A stretch of DNA of 54,307 nucleotides from JBMNOU01 sp050943215 (GCA_050943215.1 JBMNOU010000006.1:1-54307), one strand, 5' to 3'. Shown: positions 22,695 through 32,679, counted from the first letter of the stretch. Numbers and translations are program-made. The notes: generated by a model not told the origin, from the letters alone.

Positions 22695-23609
22695 CTATTC
22701 AATACCTAAAATGTCTTCTTCCCTTAAAACCATTGCTCCTTCGTTCCACATGCAGGCAATATGCCAGGCACTTTCCCCGAAATCAGTAATAACCGTTTCC
22801 TGCTGTCCGTCAACGGCTTTGCAGCAAAGGCTTTCCCCTTCAATATCACGGGTATAGTACATGCCTGACCGGTTGACGTTAAAGCCTTTGCATGGATATG
22901 ATATAACCGTTTCGATTTTTTGAAAATCAAGCTCCGTTTTCCTAATAAACCCGTTCGCGCTATCAATAAAATACACCACATTATCGGTTATATAGAACAT
23001 ATCGACGCTTTGATCGTACAAAACAGAGGGGCTGTCTCCGTTAATATGGGCACTGCAAATATATCCGCTGCTCGTATCCCGGTAATAAATTATATTGCCA
23101 TATACATTAAGGCAATCGGCGTTTTCTATCGTAGAAAAACCCGTTGACTGACCGTCAAGTGTTGCGCAATCTATGGCCCCGTCTTTGACATAGTACATCA
23201 GCGAATCGCTGATTTGAAGTAACGACACTTTTCCCGCTAGGATGCACGCCGGTTCGCGCGTATCCAGCGATGTTTTGTATATGCCGTCTTTTCTGCAGTA
23301 AAAAAGATATCCGTCGACAAGGTTCATATATAGACCACCCTTGTCGAGCACAAGGCTGCTTTCCCCGGTTTTAGGATCAGATCGCACCACGCTGCCGTAA
23401 TCATAAATATCCTGACCGGTGTAGACAAAAATGATATCATCTCCATCCTTTACCGCAAAACCGTAATTGAGTATGTTGCCTGTCGTTGTGCCATTGATAG
23501 CCGGTTCAGGTGTGCTATCCATCCCTGTTATGCCCTGCAGCAGAGAACATCCGCATAGCGCTGCTGCGGATGTAATCAGTATAAAAATCATAGCCAGTCT
23601 TTTTTTCAT
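22695..23609 (-). CDS. Lipoprotein with DUF5050-like repeats
   Basis: The 304-residue protein starts MKKRLAMIFILITSAAALCGC, a lipoprotein signal with Cys at residue 21. The mature part is rich in repeated strands of the type YYxKDGxIY (for example GYLFYCRKDGIYKTS, LMYYVKDGAIDCATL, NIIYYRDTSSGYIC), the pattern of DUF5050 beta-propeller-like domains. It is expected outside the membrane, perhaps binding a ligand or peptidoglycan. Function is unknown. Confidence 0.65.
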   Translation of the reverse strand: MKKRLAMIFILITSAAALCGCSLLQGITGMDSTPEPAINGTTTGNILNYGFAVKDGDDIIFVYTGQDIYDYGSVVRSDPKTGESSLVLDKGGLYMNLVDGYLFYCRKDGIYKTSLDTREPACILAGKVSLLQISDSLMYYVKDGAIDCATLDGQSTGFSTIENADCLNVYGNIIYYRDTSSGYICSAHINGDSPSVLYDQSVDMFYITDNVVYFIDSANGFIRKTELDFQKIETVISYPCKGFNVNRSGMYYTRDIEGESLCCKAVDGQQETVITDFGESAWHIACMWNEGAMVLREEDILGIE

Positions 23610-23631
23610 TCACTTCCCTTTCCCAATATAG

Positions 23632-23664
23632 AAAAAACCGGCATTTGCATCCCGCAAATACCGG
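23632..23664 (-). terminator. Intrinsic terminator after fba
   Basis: On the minus strand CCGGTATTTGC pairs with GCAAATGCCGG (one mismatch, loop GGGAT), followed by TTTTTTC. It ends the fba transcript ahead of the lipoprotein gene. Confidence 0.85.
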
Positions 23665-23681
23665 ATAATTTCAAGCTTTTT

Positions 23682-24611
23682 TCACGCTTTTCCCGCACAT
23701 CCGAGAACATTTTCGATTTTGTTTTTAACAAGCTCTTTGATAGCCGCTCTTGCGGGTTTTAAATACTGTCTTGGGTCAAAGTGAGACGGATTCTCTGCAA
23801 GGTGTTTTCTGACCGTTGCCGTCATAGCCAACCGAAGATCCGAGTCAATGTTGATCTTACAGACCGCGCTATTGGCTGCTCTTCTCAGCATATCCTCAGG
23901 AACGCCCTTTGCACCTGGCATGTTTCCGCCGTATTTGTTGATCATATCAACAAAAGCCGGAATGACAGACGATGCGCCGTGAAGAACAATAGGGAATCCA
24001 GGTATCCTCTTTGAGACATCTTCAAGTATATCAAATCTCAGCTTAGCCTCGCCCTTAAACTTAAAGGCACCGTGGCTCGTACCAATTGCGATCGCCAAAG
24101 AATCAACTCCGGTTTTTTCCACAAATTCCTGAACCTCTTCGGGACGGGTATACGAAGCATCTTCTGAGGATACTTTTATATCATCCTCAACTCCCTCGAG
24201 CCGTCCAAGCTCCCCTTCAACAACAACGCCTCTTGCATGCGCGTATTCCACGACTTTTTTTGTCAGCGCAATATTCTCCTCAAACGGAAGATGAGATCCG
24301 TCTATCATGACCGATGTAAACCCACCATCAATGCAGTCCTTGCAGGTCTCAAACGAATCGCCGTGATCGAGATGCAGGCAAATGGGAAGACCTGTATCTT
24401 CAAGCGCAGCCTCAACCAGCTTTCTTAAATAAATCGGGCTTGCATATTGTCTCGCACCTTTTGAAACCTGAAGGATTAGCGGCGCATTGAGTTCTTTTGC
24501 GGCCTCCGTTATTCCCTGTACAATCTCCATGTTGTTTACGTTAAAAGCGCCGATAGCATAACCGCCGTCATACGCTTTTTTAAACATGTCTTTTGTTGTG
24601 ACTAATGGCAT
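23682..24611 (-). CDS. fba: Class II fructose-bisphosphate aldolase
   Basis: The 309-residue protein matches class II zinc aldolases: AIGAFNVNNMEIVQGI at the start, LHLDHGDSFETCKDCIDGGF with the zinc His and catalytic Asp, VEGELG, GTSHGAFKF and VLHGASSV with two further zinc His residues, and INIDSDLR binding the substrate phosphate. It splits fructose 1,6-bisphosphate in glycolysis. The gene is single-standing with its own terminator. Confidence 0.96.
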   Translation of the reverse strand: MPLVTTKDMFKKAYDGGYAIGAFNVNNMEIVQGITEAAKELNAPLILQVSKGARQYASPIYLRKLVEAALEDTGLPICLHLDHGDSFETCKDCIDGGFTSVMIDGSHLPFEENIALTKKVVEYAHARGVVVEGELGRLEGVEDDIKVSSEDASYTRPEEVQEFVEKTGVDSLAIAIGTSHGAFKFKGEAKLRFDILEDVSKRIPGFPIVLHGASSVIPAFVDMINKYGGNMPGAKGVPEDMLRRAANSAVCKINIDSDLRLAMTATVRKHLAENPSHFDPRQYLKPARAAIKELVKNKIENVLGCAGKA

Positions 24612-24806
24612 TTTTCTTCCTCCTTATATATAAATATTAATTTTTCGTTTAAATCCTTTCGGTAAAGTATTATATATCATATTGTTGGCTAATAAAAGAG
24701 AAAAATTTCTCTAGCACAAACTTTTGTTGATTTTAAAGATGCCAATCCCGCCTTGCGATTGCCATTTGCACCAGGTATACTGTATAATATTTTTGGGGGT
24801 GGGCAA

Positions 24807-25217
24807 ATGCTGAGTATCGTTGTCATAGACGCCCAGGGCGGAGGTCTCGGTGCATCCATTGTAAAAAGGCTCTGCGAAAAATATGGTGGCCGGGTTAATA
24901 TACTTGCGCTTGGCACCAACGTAGTTGCTACGACAGCAATGAAAAAGAGCGGTGCGTCAGACTGCGCAACGGGCGAAAACGCAATCTGTTTTAACGTTAA
25001 AAATGCGGATGTTATCATCGGTGGTATAGGCATCATCGCAGCCAGCGGTATGATGGGTGAGATCACTCCGAAAATGGCTCAGGCCATTGCCGAGAGCAGC
25101 GCAACAAAAATCCTCATACCGATATCCAAATGCAACATCGTGATTGCGGGAACTGCAGACCTGCCCGCTAAAGATCTAATCGATCGAGCTACCGGCGCGA
25201 TTGCTTCATTACTATAA
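24807..25217 (+). CDS. DUF3842 family protein
   Basis: The 136-residue protein starts MLSIVVIDAQGGGLGASIVK, a nucleotide-binding-like loop, and matches DUF3842 across its length (NVVATTAMKKSGA, GGIGIIAASGMMGEITPKMA). The family is almost restricted to Clostridia and has no known function. ATG 24807 with GGGGGTGGG upstream is preferred over an in-frame ATG 18 codons earlier. It converges with the next gene with a six-base overlap. Confidence 0.75.
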   Translation: MLSIVVIDAQGGGLGASIVKRLCEKYGGRVNILALGTNVVATTAMKKSGASDCATGENAICFNVKNADVIIGGIGIIAASGMMGEITPKMAQAIAESSATKILIPISKCNIVIAGTADLPAKDLIDRATGAIASLL

Positions 25218-26000
25218 CCCCATTATTTTGGTCTTTCTAAGTATTGCGTTATCGCAGCTATTTACCGCATCGGCTGTTGGAGCAATCACATAAATCATCA
25301 CCGTACAATCGTATTCATCAAAATATTTAGCATATATCCTGCCATACAGACTGATAAGCGCAAAATCCTCATCGGGCTTTTGCACCGGCGGACCGTATTG
25401 CAGATAGGCTGTTTTATTTTCTCTATAAATATGTGCGGCTCCGTTCGCCGTAATGAACGCGTCAATACGCGTCCACCCACTGCTGCCCGCATAATCAAGG
25501 TCCTTTTCGATGCAGCAGTCATTAACAGCAAATACCTGCTCGTTGCATCCAAAATTCTGCATTACAAGCTTAGTATAATCATACCGGACAGCAAGCGTCA
25601 CTTCTTTAAGATCAATATCACCATCCAAAAATCCAAAGACACCGCTGTTTTTCTTTACAGCATATGCGCCGTAAAACGAAGAATATTTGTCGCTTTGCCT
25701 TTGATAAATCAACGACGTCCGTGTGGCCGCGTCAAACGCGCCGAAGTTGTACATGATTGACATATCTGCATTGATTCCCGACCAGCCCGAAAAACCGTCT
25801 GCGTTATACGTCATAACAAAAGGATACCATCCGGGAGAGGACGGCATCTCGATTTGAAAGCCGTTTTTTCGCATCACGCTGTGTTTGCTATGCTGCCCCG
25901 AATAGATGCTCATCACAAGATAGCTTTGCAGGGCATAGAAAAACCAGAATACGCAAATTGCGCCAGCAGCCAATATTGATAAAATGATACACTTTTTCAT
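25212..26000 (-). CDS. Hypothetical membrane-anchored protein
   Basis: The 262-residue protein starts with MKKCIILSILAAGAICVFWF, one membrane span or uncleaved signal, and the rest is extracellular by topology. The outer part has many aromatic residues and strands (GFSGWSGINADMSIMY, IDAFITANGAAHIYREN) but no family I can name. Met 20 of the longer frame is chosen because AAAGGG lies before it and the signal would then be at the very N terminus. Confidence 0.5.
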   Translation of the reverse strand: MKKCIILSILAAGAICVFWFFYALQSYLVMSIYSGQHSKHSVMRKNGFQIEMPSSPGWYPFVMTYNADGFSGWSGINADMSIMYNFGAFDAATRTSLIYQRQSDKYSSFYGAYAVKKNSGVFGFLDGDIDLKEVTLAVRYDYTKLVMQNFGCNEQVFAVNDCCIEKDLDYAGSSGWTRIDAFITANGAAHIYRENKTAYLQYGPPVQKPDEDFALISLYGRIYAKYFDEYDCTVMIYVIAPTADAVNSCDNAILRKTKIMGL

Positions 26001-26106
26001 AACAAACCCTTTATTTGAGGGCAAGAAAACACCCTTTGCCTTGCTTGCAAATAACATTGCTTAAAAGTATAATAAACCAAAATACGTCTTTCGCAAGGAG
26101 AATTTT

Positions 26107-27186
26107 TTGAGAGAGAATAAAAAAAAGCGCGTTGTCTGCGGGATGTCGGGCGGTGTCGATTCTGCAGTGGCTGCATATCTGCTAAAAAAACAGGGATTCG
26201 ATGTGATCGGCGTTTTTATGAAAAACTGGCAGGACGACGGTGAGCACTGCAGCGCCGCTGAGGATTACGAAGATGTCAAAAGCATCTGCTCTTCTATTGA
26301 TATTCCTTATTATACCGTTAATTTCGAAAAAGAATATTATGACAGGGTATTCTCATATTTTCTTGAAGAATATAGGCGCGGGCGCACTCCCAACCCGGAT
26401 GTGCTCTGTAACTCTGAAATTAAATTTGCCGCATTTCTCGATTACGCAAAACGGCTAGGTGCTCAAAAGCTGGCAACTGGGCATTATGCAAGAACAGGCG
26501 GGGCATTTGGCGCGAAGCTATTTAAAGCAGCAGATCTCACAAAAGACCAGACATATTTTTTATGCCTGCTTTCCAAGTCACAAATTGAGAGCGCGATGTT
26601 CCCTGTCGGGGATATGCAAAAAAGTGAGGTCAGACAGACCGCTGCCTCCCTTGGTCTTAAGGTGGCACAAAAAAAAGATTCCACTGGAATATGTTTTATC
26701 GGAGAACGCAAATTCCGTGAGTTTTTAGCCGGGTTTTTACCTGCCCAGCCGGGCGATATAAAAACGCCTGACGGCCGGATTGTCGGCACCCACCAGGGTG
26801 TTATCTATTACACTCTAGGGCAGCGGCGCGGTCTTGGTATAGGCGGTCATGCCAAAGGTTCCGGAGAAAGGTGGTTCGTCGTCGGTAAAGACGTACAAAA
26901 TAATATTTTGTATGTAGAGCAGGGCGAAACTGATGCGCTATATTCACGGGCGCTTTTTGCAACGGACATGAGCTATATTGATGGCCGTCCTCCCGGCGAA
27001 TACGAATGCTATGCGAAATTCCGGTACCGGCAGAGCGACCAGCGCGTGCACGTTATACCGCGCAGCGGCGGAGAATACATTGAATTCGCAAAGCGTCAGC
27101 GCGCCGTTACGCCGGGACAATATGTCGCGCTGTATCAGGGTGACGAATGCCTGGGCGGCGGTGTAATCGACGAAGTATATTATTAG
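26107..27186 (+). CDS. mnmA: tRNA-specific 2-thiouridylase MnmA
   Basis: The 359-residue protein has the PP-loop GMSGGVDSAVAAYLL, the nucleophilic Cys in NPDVLCNSEIKF and the second catalytic Cys in STGICFIGERKF, plus GHYAR and KDQTYFL. It puts sulfur on U34 of Lys, Glu and Gln tRNAs. TTG is the start (AAGGAG, eight bases upstream); no ATG fits. The following Nudix gene starts nine bases after the stop. Confidence 0.96.
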   Translation: MRENKKKRVVCGMSGGVDSAVAAYLLKKQGFDVIGVFMKNWQDDGEHCSAAEDYEDVKSICSSIDIPYYTVNFEKEYYDRVFSYFLEEYRRGRTPNPDVLCNSEIKFAAFLDYAKRLGAQKLATGHYARTGGAFGAKLFKAADLTKDQTYFLCLLSKSQIESAMFPVGDMQKSEVRQTAASLGLKVAQKKDSTGICFIGERKFREFLAGFLPAQPGDIKTPDGRIVGTHQGVIYYTLGQRRGLGIGGHAKGSGERWFVVGKDVQNNILYVEQGETDALYSRALFATDMSYIDGRPPGEYECYAKFRYRQSDQRVHVIPRSGGEYIEFAKRQRAVTPGQYVALYQGDECLGGGVIDEVYY

Positions 27187-27195
27187 GAGGATTAA

Positions 27196-27888
27196 ATGGC
27201 CTACATCCCTTCTTGCGAAGAAGAAGCGCTGTTTTTAAAGAATTTTGATCCCGGAAAATACCAAAACCCAGCGGTCGCGGCTGATACCGCGCTTTTTGCA
27301 TTCTATAAAGACGAAATCAAAATCCTGCTGATCAGGCGCGGCGGATACCCGTATAAGGGCCACTGGGCGCTCCCGGGCGGTTTTGTAAATATCGATGAAG
27401 ACATTAGAACCAGCGCGGCGCGTGAGCTCTTTGAAGAAACAGGAATATCTGACATGTATCTAGAGCAGGCGTTTGTATGGAGCCGCCCAGACAGAGACCC
27501 GCGCCAAAGGGTCATTACAGTAAGCTATATCGCACTTGCGGATTTTTCAAAAATCTGCGCCAGGGCAGGAGACGACGCAGCGCAGGCAGAATGGTTCACC
27601 CTTTCCGGCTACAACAAGACTGAGGCTAGCGGTACCGTACGCATCCGCTATTTGCTCAGCGGCCCCGAAGCGCTGCAACCGATAGTGGCTTATCCGGCTG
27701 GCCGGATACAGGAGATTGCTTGCATTAAAAGCAGCGGACTTGCATTTGACCACGCTGAATCCATTGCGTATTCTTTTGAATGCATGAAGCAACGCATTAA
27801 AAACGGTGGTTTTCTCCCATTTGCGTTTGAGGATGAGCATCTGCAATCTTGCGCAAGAAACGCTATCTTAAACTCAGCTTTTGATTAG
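27196..27888 (+). CDS. Nudix hydrolase, NrtR-like without full winged helix
   Basis: The 230-residue protein has a complete Nudix box: GGFVNIDEDIRTSAARELFE then ETGI, with RE and EE in place. The C-terminal part has LAFDHAESIAYSFECMKQRI, which in NrtR regulators begins the winged helix, but the protein stops about 60 residues too early for that fold. It is thus probably an ADP-ribose-type pyrophosphatase that has lost the regulatory domain. It is co-transcribed with mnmA. Confidence 0.8.
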   Translation: MAYIPSCEEEALFLKNFDPGKYQNPAVAADTALFAFYKDEIKILLIRRGGYPYKGHWALPGGFVNIDEDIRTSAARELFEETGISDMYLEQAFVWSRPDRDPRQRVITVSYIALADFSKICARAGDDAAQAEWFTLSGYNKTEASGTVRIRYLLSGPEALQPIVAYPAGRIQEIACIKSSGLAFDHAESIAYSFECMKQRIKNGGFLPFAFEDEHLQSCARNAILNSAFD

Positions 27889-29000
27889 TCGTCCTTTGTT
27901 GCTGTCAGAAAAGGCAGTGCGTTATAAACGAGCGCACATACGCAAACCCCACCGATGCACCAAGCGGGATTGAATTGAACGGACGAAAGCCATCTTGAAG
28001 GCAGAATATACGAAAGGCTTGTCAAAATACCAGCCGATGGCAGCTTAATAAGCATCGAGCCAAACATCACGGTCGCAATAGTGATAACGGAAATCATCAG
28101 CATCAATACTGTTTGGTTTTTTATTTTGGCAACAAACGCAGCAATACCGCCATATGACAGTGTATATAGGGCAAACATCACGAGCAGCGGTAATATCGTC
28201 TCACCCGCTCCGGCCAATCCGAAAGCGGCAAGTGGAACCGCCAAAACAGGGAATATGTAGATGGCATCCGCGATGCATACGGATAGACGGTAACGTTCCA
28301 TAGAAAAAGCCCGCGATTTTAGCCTAGCTGAAAAATCCACGCTCCTTTTAGACATTGCCAGGCCCGACAGCATAAAAAAACAAACCAGCGCTGCCAGAAG
28401 ATATAACGAAGAGTATGCGGCATCTAGCAGCGGGGTAACTTCATCCGCTTCCCTCATAGCGTTCTGCCTGACAATTGACAATATCGGCTCATCCGTTCCC
28501 TTGCCGGTATCCTCAAACACCATTTCGTAAAGGATGCTGCCACCAAGCGCCCGAGCCTCGTTTGCACTGCGGCAATTCAGCCAAAGCCGTAACGCCTCTC
28601 CCCCTATGCTTTCCGATATTACGCCGGCAGCCGTGCTGTACGGTGATTTTAAAAGCTTGAGCGTTCCCTCAAAATCTCCTTGCCTGATGGATTTCTCAAA
28701 CCCTTTTTTTATGATAAAAACACCTTCCAGCTTGCCTGTCTTAAGATTCGCAGTCAACGTATTTTCATCTTCCTGAATAACCCATACCACTTTCAGCGCC
28801 TGCACATTTTTAAGCAGCAGTTTTGAAAATGCCGTATTATCCTCGTCAATCCACCCGATGGGTATGGGTGCATCCGGGATAATGAGGCCGATAAACGGTG
28901 ATAACGCTACAATAAGCGCCAGTGCAAAAAAAACGATGCCATATGCACTTGTGCAAAGCGTTTTTAACCTATATGTAATTGTACGGCCAAACAAACTCAA
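27885..29000 (-). CDS. ABC-2 type transporter permease (second)
   Basis: The 371-residue protein has one N-terminal span (about 17-38), a long extracellular loop (about 40-190) and five C-terminal spans, the ABC-2 (YhgE/Pip-like to ABC2_membrane_3) layout. TTG start overlaps the stop of the first permease (TTGA). It is the last gene of the four-gene exporter operon and converges with the Nudix gene with a four-base overlap. The cargo is unknown. Confidence 0.75.
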   Translation of the reverse strand: MSLFGRTITYRLKTLCTSAYGIVFFALALIVALSPFIGLIIPDAPIPIGWIDEDNTAFSKLLLKNVQALKVVWVIQEDENTLTANLKTGKLEGVFIIKKGFEKSIRQGDFEGTLKLLKSPYSTAAGVISESIGGEALRLWLNCRSANEARALGGSILYEMVFEDTGKGTDEPILSIVRQNAMREADEVTPLLDAAYSSLYLLAALVCFFMLSGLAMSKRSVDFSARLKSRAFSMERYRLSVCIADAIYIFPVLAVPLAAFGLAGAGETILPLLVMFALYTLSYGGIAAFVAKIKNQTVLMLMISVITIATVMFGSMLIKLPSAGILTSLSYILPSRWLSSVQFNPAWCIGGVCVCALVYNALPFLTATKDD

Positions 29001-30211
29001 GTTGTTCTCCTTTGAAAACGTATGATACTAAGCGGCAGAAGAATGATAATGTATAGGGCAAGTATGCCTACAAACGAAGCGAAGCCCTCCGCTTTGCCGT
29101 CAAACATACCGGATATGCCAAGCCTAAGCGCCGCGGAAAAAGGCGTATAATATGATATATCGCGTATTAGAGAGGGCATGTATGCGGACGGTACCAAAAG
29201 TCCACCGAAAAGCGCCAGCACAATAGCCCATATAAACGATATCCTAACCGCGAATGAATCTGTTTTGGAAAGCAGCCCAATAAGCATCATGCCGATGCTG
29301 ACAAAGCCGCAGAGCAATATGCCGGCTGCCAGCAGAATTAAAACATTGCCCGAAAAAACAGAAACCTCTCCAGTTATCACACACAGCACCAAGGCTAACG
29401 TGGTAAACTGAATAAACAACAACGCACTGCCCGCCAGCCATCTCGATACAAAACACGTTGCAGGAGAATAGCCCGACAAAAGCTGTCTGTGTATCAGTCC
29501 GGTCTTATAGTCATCGGCAGTCATACGCGCAATGGGCAATGCGCCAAGTGCGATAAACAGCACAATAAAACTCGCAGAGTAATATTCTATCGGCAACGCA
29601 CCGTCAAGAGGAGAAATTATGCCTGTTCGTTCATATAGATCCGACCTTGAAAGCACGCCGGTAAAGAACGTTCCCGCGGTCTGTTGATACGTCTTGGCGG
29701 CGGCATCTGGATCAACCCCGTAATCGATGCTGTCAGAATAAAGGACATTGACAGCGTGCTGTGCATGGCTAACAAGCTCGACCCCTGAACTAAGCGTTTC
29801 AAACAGTAGCGCATCTTCGAGAGGCATATTCGGGTTGCCATGATATGTAATAACCGCATCTCCCCCGCTGTAAAGATTTTTCTGCATGTTTTCGGGGATA
29901 TGAATGTACGCGGCCGCCCCGTCTTCCACCGCACGAATACCTTTTGCCTCGCTTCTAACGATTGTCGTTTTGATTAGACCGCCAAGGGATTCGCTCTCAA
30001 TAAGCCCTTGCAATATAGACTCGGTAAGCGGATCGTCATCTTCACAATAAACCGCGACACTGAACTTCCCTGCACGCACATCGGCAAAAAAGTATGGCGC
30101 TACCGTAATCGAAATTAATAGCACCAGCACGACCGGCGCCGCGACAGCAATGATTATGGCCGTTTTATTCTGCAGCAGCCTTTTTAAATCAACTGCAAAT
30201 AATTTTCCCAT
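28997..30211 (-). CDS. ABC-2 type transporter permease (first)
   Basis: The 404-residue protein has an N-terminal span (about 16-40), an extracellular domain (about 45-210), then six C-terminal spans starting near ASFIVLFIALGALPIARM. The extracellular region has AAAYIHIPENMQKNLYSGGD, typical of ABC-2 permeases of Firmicutes that export peptides, antibiotics or polysaccharide pieces. It pairs with the second permease to form the heterodimeric membrane part. Confidence 0.78.
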   Translation of the reverse strand: MGKLFAVDLKRLLQNKTAIIIAVAAPVVLVLLISITVAPYFFADVRAGKFSVAVYCEDDDPLTESILQGLIESESLGGLIKTTIVRSEAKGIRAVEDGAAAYIHIPENMQKNLYSGGDAVITYHGNPNMPLEDALLFETLSSGVELVSHAQHAVNVLYSDSIDYGVDPDAAAKTYQQTAGTFFTGVLSRSDLYERTGIISPLDGALPIEYYSASFIVLFIALGALPIARMTADDYKTGLIHRQLLSGYSPATCFVSRWLAGSALLFIQFTTLALVLCVITGEVSVFSGNVLILLAAGILLCGFVSIGMMLIGLLSKTDSFAVRISFIWAIVLALFGGLLVPSAYMPSLIRDISYYTPFSAALRLGISGMFDGKAEGFASFVGILALYIIILLPLSIIRFQRRTT

Positions 30212-30294
30212 TCGTCACCCTCTACGAAATAATGACATCACTAAAAAGTCTTTGTCTTCAAAGCCCTAAAACGGATGCAAAAAACCGGTACAAG

Positions 30295-31806
30295 CTAAAA
30301 CAAGCTGCCCAAAGAATTTAATCCTTTCAGAATATCCTCAAAGCTGCCCCATTCCTTTTCGTATATCCCATTCCAGTCCGGGCTGTCTTTAAGTGTTTTA
30401 AGGTCGAGACCCATTCTCACATCCGCATCAAGGATTAAATCAATCGACATCTGCTGTGAATTGGTTTCGCTATTGGTAAGATTTAAGTCAATCGTTACCG
30501 AATATTCGTTATTGCTGTCTTTTTTAATATCATATGTTCCGTCAAGCTCTATTTTAGCGCTGACTTGCTTGCTAGAAAGCGGGTCCTTCGATGCTGTGGT
30601 AAACGTTCCCTTGATTTTAACGCTGTCTCCATCATAGGTGGTTTGATAAGCCGCTTCCTGAACGGTTTCCCCGCTAACCTTCTCAATTATACTTTTATAA
30701 CAGGTTTTTTCGCTATATTCAGACATCATTGTAAATTCCGTATCCATATCGTTGTTGTCGATCAAGAAACGAATACCAGTATAGCGCCCCTGTCTTTGAT
30801 AAACAGACCATGAAAGTTGAATATACGGCAGTTCTTCTAATTCCTGCGAGTTTGTCATTTGATCTAAAGCGTTCATTAAATCTACATCTTTAAGCCCAAA
30901 AAATTGCGTGATCTCATTCAAAAAATTCTGTAATTCCTCGCTAAGCTCTCTATCTGCTTTCAATCGTCCGGCAAAGTCTTTTGCCATATTCTTGATTGCA
31001 TCAGAATTAAGAGTGGTAGTGACCGCGTTCATTTGAACATTTTTATCCTCCATTGGGCTGTAGACATCCTCAATGTCAGTCTTTGTATATTCATCGGGTA
31101 TAGACATTGCAAACGTTTCGAGCAAACGCATCAACATATCGCTGTCTTCATCCGGCAGAAACGGCAGAAACACCATAACTCTATCTTTTAATGGCATGCT
31201 CTTTAATAGATCTTCTTTTTTGGGCAGTTCGATCGGTACACAAGCAGCCTGACCCATTAAATCGAGAACAACGTTGTCTTCGATCAGATATGCTGCCAGC
31301 ACCTCCATGCCCAGCGCCCTTACTTTAACACCGAGATCGTTCATATCGTACTTTGTATCAAGATCAACAGTAATAGTATCAAACGGCATGTCGCGCTCGG
31401 TAAAACTATCCGATCCGATTTTAAGCCTTGACCCTATTTCAAATGGTTCTGCCAAAAGGCGATTGCCTATTTCTTTTTGGACACTGCCCGTCAGGCTAGC
31501 CTGGGTCTCCTGCTGCTCGCGAAAAAAATTATATGCAGCCACAACACCGGCATTGCCATTAAGCCCGCGGGCATTCTTTCCCGCGCCAAAAACCACGATA
31601 GCGCAAACAATTGCCGCGATTAAAAAAACCGCAGCGACCACAATCCAAATCCATGCCCTGCCTCTTTTCGGACCGGGTGATGCAGAGACAGTCTGCCAGT
31701 ATTGTTGCTGATGCTGCGCCAAAGGCTCGGGCGGCGGTGAGGCTGGCTGTAGATTCTCATCCCCACTTATATTGTCCCTGCCTTGCATATAGGTATCATT
31801 ATTCAT
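30295..31806 (-). CDS. Membrane-anchored extracellular protein of the ABC operon
   Basis: The 503-residue protein has a short cytoplasmic N terminus rich in Pro and Gln, one span (about 52-74), and a large extracellular domain of alternating strands and helices (TVDLDTKYDMNDLGVKVRAL, then VSAKIELDGTYDI and YSVTIDLNLT). The domain recalls LolA/LppX-like lipid-binding folds, but that is a guess. Its place between the ATPase and the permeases suggests a partner subunit of the exporter or a sensor. Confidence 0.55.
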   Translation of the reverse strand: MNNDTYMQGRDNISGDENLQPASPPPEPLAQHQQQYWQTVSASPGPKRGRAWIWIVVAAVFLIAAIVCAIVVFGAGKNARGLNGNAGVVAAYNFFREQQETQASLTGSVQKEIGNRLLAEPFEIGSRLKIGSDSFTERDMPFDTITVDLDTKYDMNDLGVKVRALGMEVLAAYLIEDNVVLDLMGQAACVPIELPKKEDLLKSMPLKDRVMVFLPFLPDEDSDMLMRLLETFAMSIPDEYTKTDIEDVYSPMEDKNVQMNAVTTTLNSDAIKNMAKDFAGRLKADRELSEELQNFLNEITQFFGLKDVDLMNALDQMTNSQELEELPYIQLSWSVYQRQGRYTGIRFLIDNNDMDTEFTMMSEYSEKTCYKSIIEKVSGETVQEAAYQTTYDGDSVKIKGTFTTASKDPLSSKQVSAKIELDGTYDIKKDSNNEYSVTIDLNLTNSETNSQQMSIDLILDADVRMGLDLKTLKDSPDWNGIYEKEWGSFEDILKGLNSLGSLF

Positions 31807-31822
31807 CCAAATTACCTCCTAT

Positions 31823-32512
31823 TTATTGCGTATAATATCTGACCGCATCAGACAAGCCATGAAACTGCCCGCCTGAAAAATCGATATTTCCATAATATCC
31901 GGGTTTGCCGTTTTTTAGTGCAATCATCTCGTCTGCCAGTATCTGCATTTCTTCGATATAATGGCTTGAAAAAATAATCGTCATACCACGGTTTTTCATC
32001 TCGCAAAGTATCGTGATGATCTTTTGCCTGTTTGCGATATCCACACCGGCAAGCGGTTCATCTAAAATGAGCAGCGACGGGCGAAGTACAAGCGATGCAC
32101 CTATGTTCAGTCTTCTTTGCATGCCGCCGGAAAGCTTCGAGACTTTTTTTGTTTCCACATCAGCAAGACCGATTGCTTCAAGCGTATCCTGATATATGTC
32201 TTTATTTTTATGCTTCATCCAGTAAAAAAGATTATCTTTAACGGAAAGCTCCTGCATCAGCGCGATTCCCTGTGGAACATATCCGATTTTCTCTCTGGCT
32301 CCGGCAGGATTGGCTATCGCATCAATGCTGTCAATCAAGATGGACCCGCTGTCAGGCTTTGATGCCGTTGCGAGTATTTTGAGCAGCGTTGTCTTTCCGG
32401 CACCGTTTTCGCCAATGACCGCAAGCGCTCTCCCTTTTTTGACGTGAATGGTTATTTCTTTTAAGTAGTTTGTTTTTCCATACGTTTTGGATAAATTAGA
32501 GGCAATTAACAA
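31823..32512 (-). CDS. ABC transporter ATP-binding protein
   Basis: The 229-residue ATPase has Walker A GENGAGKTTLLKIL, signature KLSGGMQRRLNIGASL, Walker B LLILDEPLAGVD and the H-loop SSHYIEEM. The GVDIANRQKI stretch follows. It drives the two permeases encoded downstream. A TTG start is inferred from AAGGACGG ten bases upstream; the first possible ATG is well inside the Walker A region. Confidence 0.92.
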   Translation of the reverse strand: MLIASNLSKTYGKTNYLKEITIHVKKGRALAVIGENGAGKTTLLKILATASKPDSGSILIDSIDAIANPAGAREKIGYVPQGIALMQELSVKDNLFYWMKHKNKDIYQDTLEAIGLADVETKKVSKLSGGMQRRLNIGASLVLRPSLLILDEPLAGVDIANRQKIITILCEMKNRGMTIIFSSHYIEEMQILADEMIALKNGKPGYYGNIDFSGGQFHGLSDAVRYYTQ

Positions 32513-32679
32513 TATATTAACCGTCCTTGTGATTTATACCCTTAGTATACCATGGAAAAAAAGGATAATAAATATTTACCGAGAATCTTTTTATTTACTT
32601 TATTCATTATTGATACTTTAAATATGTTTAAGAAATGGAATAGATAAAAAATACTGATTATGCCATGTTTATATAATAA

